NCBI GenBank assembly: GCA_050084985.1
Contig: JBITNC010000001.1
Span: 144,894,001-144,958,000 of the forward strand
DNA length: 64,000 nucleotides
Reading direction: 5' to 3'
DNA from: Nageia nagi
Taxonomy: Eukaryota; Pinophyta
Shown: in pieces, positions 59,965-64,000 of the stretch
Numbering within the stretch: position 1 is the first letter of the stretch
Layout of the letters: every line of letters begins with the position of its first letter
The notes under the pieces: generated by a model
Databases searched by the model: none
Seen by the model: only the letters and a program-made list of their open reading frames with translations
What the model was told of the DNA's origin: nothing
Position numbers and translations under genes: made by a program

Positions 59965-59968
<4 letters not shown>

Positions 59969-60018
<50 letters not shown>
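59969..60018. repeat. (AT)n microsatellite
   Basis: About 50 bases of uninterrupted AT within the CACTA element, probably intronic. Confidence 0.95.
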
Positions 60019-60021
<3 letters not shown>

Positions 60022-60632
60022 CAATATCTATATTATAAAAAAAACTAAACTTAGGTCCATAAAAATTAACGAATAATTACCTCATAATTACATCCATTAG
60101 CTATATTTAAAGCATCTTCATAGATTTTTTCTTCTGCACCTTTAGCTAATTTCTTCTCAATTGCTTGCTTTATCCATGATCTTGGACACTCTTTTGGCCA
60201 AATTTAATCTCTTAAATGTGGAAGTATAAGTGTACTCCTTGGATGTTCACTACAGAACAAAATACATTGTGCTAGAATTGCACTTGTTTTACTTTCATAC
60301 ATTTCAATCCATTCTTTACAACATTCCATATTCATCATGATAAAATGGTTTATAGATTCATATATGTCACGATCTGTAATTTTTTTGAATACATAAGATG
60401 AACTTGTTACTAATTATTGATTAAATTAAGTCAAAATTGTATGTACATAGTACTTATTATAAATTACAATTATCTAAAATGTAGTTATAAGTACCTTTAT
60501 TAAGAGCATAGGATCTCTCGTTTATTTCCAAAACCTACCCTTCTAAATTATCATTATCTCTGTCTACTTGTAACCATATCATTAGAGCTAAATCATGAAT
60601 TTGATATAGAAACTCACTTACATAAAAAAAGA

Positions 60633-60986
60633 CTATTGCATAATATATCCCTCACACATAGATCCTTCTGGTCTTGAATTTTGTCTAACAAATCCTTTAA
60701 GTACTTTCAAAAATGTTTCCACAAAAAACATACTTCTAGTACTTATAACACTTGCTATTTCAAAATCTTCTATTAGGTGGATCAATAGATGAACTTGTAT
60801 ATCCATAAAAGCAGCAGGCATTTCTTTATCAAATTTACAAACAATTTCCATAATTTCTCTTCGCCATCTAGGGATTTCATTAACATGTATTTCCTTTGAA
60901 TTGAACCACCTAGTTATGAAAATATAATTAATATCATAAGATGTATTTAAATTATATTGGAATCTACAAAATAACAATAAATGCAC
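60633..60986 (-). pseudogene. DUF4218-like region of the CACTA transposase
   Basis: Reads IMEIVCKFDKEMPAAFMDIQ, VHLLIHLIEDFEIASVISTR, SMFFVETFLKVLKGFVRQNS and RPEGSMCEGYIM. This is the DUF4218 pattern (LCxxExxFPPxFFDVMVHLxxHL...W-M-PxERxLxxLKxxVRNxxRPEGSIAExY). It is open for 117 codons, one of the better-preserved parts. Confidence 0.85.
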
Positions 60987-61139
60987 TATTTATATATTTT
61001 AAGGGAACAATATCATAAACAGCATGAAATACCTTAGAAATAATGATAGTCAACCAATTGCATATTTTAAATCAACTAGTAAAGTTGTAAATCCACGAAT
61101 TACAAGTGGAAAAATAATCTATAAAAAAAATTATATTAA

Positions 61140-63230
61140 TCAAAATATAGATGAATAAAAAATATATAAATACAAACATACGTATTTAAGGTTTTTGATA
61201 TACATATAATACGAGAATACCTTCAATAAGTTATGATAATCATGAGACTTCAATCCTATCATTTTTCCATCAATTGTGAATGCTTTTCTTAGAGATGATG
61301 CATATCTCATTGGTATTTTAATGACTCTAACAAGATTGCATAGAATATTCACTTCATCTTTGGTTATAAGCCATAATGCTAGAATAGGTGCATTTGTTGT
61401 TCTATCTACATTTTTTGTTACCCAAAAGGAACATTTTGTTTTGGTAGCCTTTCAGTCATATCTTAGTTGAATACTATCTAATTCTTTGCTTATTGTATAT
61501 CGGTATAAAGAAGATACAACATTCTTTACAACATGCATATGATCCAATAAATGTGTCACTAATAAATCCTTCTAGTATTCCAAATTATAAAATATGGACA
61601 ATTTGTTCATACTTGAAAACATATGCAAATGTAAACATTTAATTGATAAAATAATTGAATTAATGACATGTTAAAAAGAATGTTTGATATAGTATTTTAT
61701 TAAATTTTACCATGAGGTAAGTCATCTTTTTTAGGGTTAACATCCTCTAGGTCTTCAGCAATACTTTCCTTAAAGGCTTTTATCCAATAATTTTCTTTAC
61801 TTTCTTGGTACTTTTTTACCATTAAAATGTGATTTCATATTTCAAAACTCATGATCTAATGGTAAATATTTTCTATGGCCAAGGTATTCCATCTTTTGCA
61901 AGTGTTTTGAATATCTTATTGTGAGATTCTCTGCACAACATGGATAAGCATGATAACCTTTTATACACAAGCCTGCAATACATTTTTATTAGAGAATAAC
62001 TACTATATCTAATTTGAAGAAATTAAATATTTTAATATAAATGTAAATGTAATAGAAATTATATATACAAACCTGAACAAACACTAAGACCTGGATAATC
62101 ATGTATACTCCAACATAGTATGCCATACAATGTGAATGATCTTTATTGGATGGATCTACTTATGTCAATCACATTCTGAATTCCATTCCATATATGAATT
62201 AGTTCATCAATTAATGGTTCAAGGTAGATATCCATATTTTTCAATTGATTTGGTCCAAGAACTAAAAGAGTTAACATTAAATATTCCTTTTTCAAGGACA
62301 TCCATGGAGGTATGTTATAATTGAGTATAACAAAGGGACACACTGAATAATTAGATGATTGTATGGAATGTGGATTGACACCATAAATTGCTAAAACTAA
62401 CCTAATACTTCTAGGTTCATCTCAAAATTTATCGGGCCACATATTTTCTATATGTGTCATTGCTCTAGAATCTTCAAGAATGCATAATACACTATCTTCA
62501 CTTCTATTTTTTGCATGCCAGTCCATATATTGTACAAGTGAATCACACTTATACATTCTAATAAATCTATCAATAATTAGTAGATGATGAACAACCTTCA
62601 AAGGAACATTTTTTTCCTGTAGTTCCTGGAAAATATCTATCTGCACCACACTTTGGACATACACTTAATTTTTCATATTTTTTTCTATATAACATTTAAT
62701 CATTAACATAAGCATGGTATGAAACACATGGTACCCCTACATCCTTCAAAAATTTTCATGCTTTTCTACATGAATAAGGGAAGACATTATCACTTGGAAG
62801 CAGTTTTTCATTTAGTAACCTATAATACAATAAAACCATAAAATTATTATGTATATAATAAACAAAGTTTGAAAAATGTTCAATAAATTTACAAAAAAAA
62901 GTAAAAAATTATAAAAATAAATACATACTTCAGAAGATCATTGACACTTGTATCTAACCATCCATTTTTGGCCTTTAAATTCATGATAAGTAGGAGCACT
63001 TCCAACATGGAAATAGATGCTCCATTGTATAAAGGTGTTTTGGTAGCAGCATACATGTTATCATTTTCTAAATCACCTCCTCTTCCATAATCATGTGCAT
63101 GATGATTATTATTCATGTCTACATTTGTATCATCTTCATGTGTATAGATTAATTGAAATAAATCATGCATTGCAATTTGTTATTGATCATGAGTGTTATA
63201 ATATCTTTCATCATTTTCACTATATGAATT
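61140..63230 (-). pseudogene. TNP2-type transposase of the CACTA element
   Basis: From the right: MHDLFQLIY and TPLYNGASISMLEVLLLIMN followed by LKAKNGWLDTSVNDLLK (63170-62935). Then VVHHLLIIDRFIRMYK, MDWHAKNRSEDSVL, HIENMWPDKF (62600-62422), RLVLAIYGVNPH, and VILNYNIPPWMSLKKEYLML followed by TLLVLGPNQL and IDELIHIW (62340-62180). CIKGYHAYPCC-like sequence lies near 61950, then FTIDGKMIGLKSHDYHNLLK at about 61275-61215. These are the ordered motifs of plant TNP2 (PxxxxDxxxxxLxxxIxxLxxxW; GMKSHDxHxxxQ). Breaks between blocks include likely introns (for example about 62060-62170) and true stops. Confidence 0.85.
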
Positions 63231-63670
63231 CATGACTTGAATAGGAGCCATTGGATTTGTATTTGTAATGAATTGTACATATGCATCCCTACTTAATATA
63301 TTCTTTAGTTGCTTCTTTTTTTTCCAATGAATATTTTTTCAATGTAAGGTTGGCGTATAAGATACTATATTTGACTCATCTTATGTATTTGTTACAGTAT
63401 GATGTGCCTATGAAATTAATTACTACAAATAATTAATATAATAAAAAAAATAACTTTAACAAGTATTTGCATTATCCAATAAATAGATGTTAATAACTTT
63501 AACAAGTACATAAGTTTAAGTAAAAATTGCACAAAAACATGAGTATAAGTAAAAATATATCAAGAATTCCAACAATTATGTTCTTCAACAAACAACATCC
63601 CTTAAGGATCTTCAACAAAATAGCAAATAACATAGTTTAAAGTCATGATTGCATGTCGAGCACTACAAAC
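63231..63670. other. no recognised gene within the CACTA element
   Basis: Short AT-rich stretch between the transposase N-terminus and the SET-like fragment; a promoter or 5' leader for the transposase may lie here but no motif is clear. Confidence 0.35.
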
Positions 63671-63675
63671 ATTAT

Positions 63676-64000
63676 TCAATTTCTACTACAATCTCTTTTT
63701 TCTTTACACTTTTGTCCTAGTTTAATAAATACATTTGGATCTCCTAAATCCATACGTCTCTTACATGCTAGAATATATTTATTGATGTTGTAATGCACTA
63801 AGATCTCATCACTAGGGTAAAGAGTTACAATAGGAGCCACACATACAAAACTTTTCATTTTTCTAGGCATAAAGTCATATTTATCATTTGCATATTCCAC
63901 AAAATCATAATTTGCTAGACTGCTTGTGCCTTTGGAGCTTGTTTATATATCCTACAATGTTTCCATTTATCTTAGGCCGACCATCAATGTACATACATTT
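63676..64000 (-). pseudogene. possible SET-like domain fragment (truncated by the window)
   Basis: Minus strand from the window edge reads MYIDGRPKINGNIVGYINK, then, after a frame shift near 63905, NYDFVEYANDKYDF. SFVCVAPIVTLYPSDEILVH and YN follow. The spacing of GYIN, a short acidic stretch and xDEILxxYN resembles the C-terminal SET core (GYINS...NCxFE...GEELLxDY) found in some plant proteins. The NCxF cysteine is Tyr here. It could be captured sequence inside the CACTA element or flanking DNA. The call rests on pattern memory alone. Confidence 0.35.

Larger units (their letters stand above)
58993..64000 (-). mobile_element. CACTA (En/Spm-type) DNA transposon, running off the window
   Basis: The left terminus is CACTACTACATTTTAG at 58993, with TTC outside as one half of a possible 3-bp target duplication. 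Subterminal repeats of a GATGCAT/TTAATGCGTCA/TGACG type follow to about 59220. The minus strand then carries, from right to left, TNP2-type transposase, a DUF4218-like segment and a DUF4216-like segment. This is the usual order of plant CACTA transposase proteins. The other terminus is beyond 64000. Confidence 0.82.

Overview
The window is a land-plant nuclear intergenic region from a large, repeat-rich genome. It is AT-rich and consists almost entirely of decayed transposable elements nested inside one another. I found no host gene, rRNA, tRNA or CRISPR. The plant assignment rests on an En/Spm-type CACTA element (TNP2, DUF4216-like and DUF4218-like segments), a chromodomain Ty3/gypsy element, a Ty1/copia element with an initiator-Met primer site, and plant-mobile-domain (PMD) genes. 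Element age and the very long LTRs would suit a gymnosperm-like genome, but the species cannot be read from this sequence.

Layout. 1-6550: degraded sequence with one gag remnant, a perfect 82-bp palindrome and a SINE-like unit. 6551-17016: a complete minus-strand LTR element (TSD CATTC) with gag and an opposing PMD gene; a 1.76-kb TRIM-like element (TSD ATCCT) interrupts the PMD gene. 17017-19302: nothing recognised. 19303-34674: a minus-strand chromovirus (gag, PR, RT, RNase H, IN, chromodomain) with 2.7-3.2 kb LTRs; its gag is split by a 5-kb non-autonomous LTR element (TSD GCCCC). 35124-50514: a plus-strand relative of the 6.5-17 kb element (gag plus opposing spliced PMD gene), interrupted by a copia element at 40734-49191. 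50515-58190: a third gag plus opposing PMD-type tail, interrupted at 53617-57629 by an LTR element with a 0.27-kb interior. 58993-64000: a minus-strand CACTA element running off the window, with a SET-like fragment at the edge.

Most notable is a module that recurs three times: a Tat-like gag in sense and, tail-to-tail with it, an antisense gene. No pol is seen in any copy. In two copies the antisense gene has a PMD core, an acidic segment, a coiled coil and a Ser/Arg/Gly-rich tail; in the third only the distal part remains. The 6.5-17 kb copy is bounded by LTRs and a perfect target duplication, so the module moves as a unit. The 35-50 kb copy shows plausible introns on the antisense strand. 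I read this as a family of non-autonomous, gag-only retroelements that carry a PMD gene. All coding regions here are broken by stops, so every call is a pseudogene or remnant.
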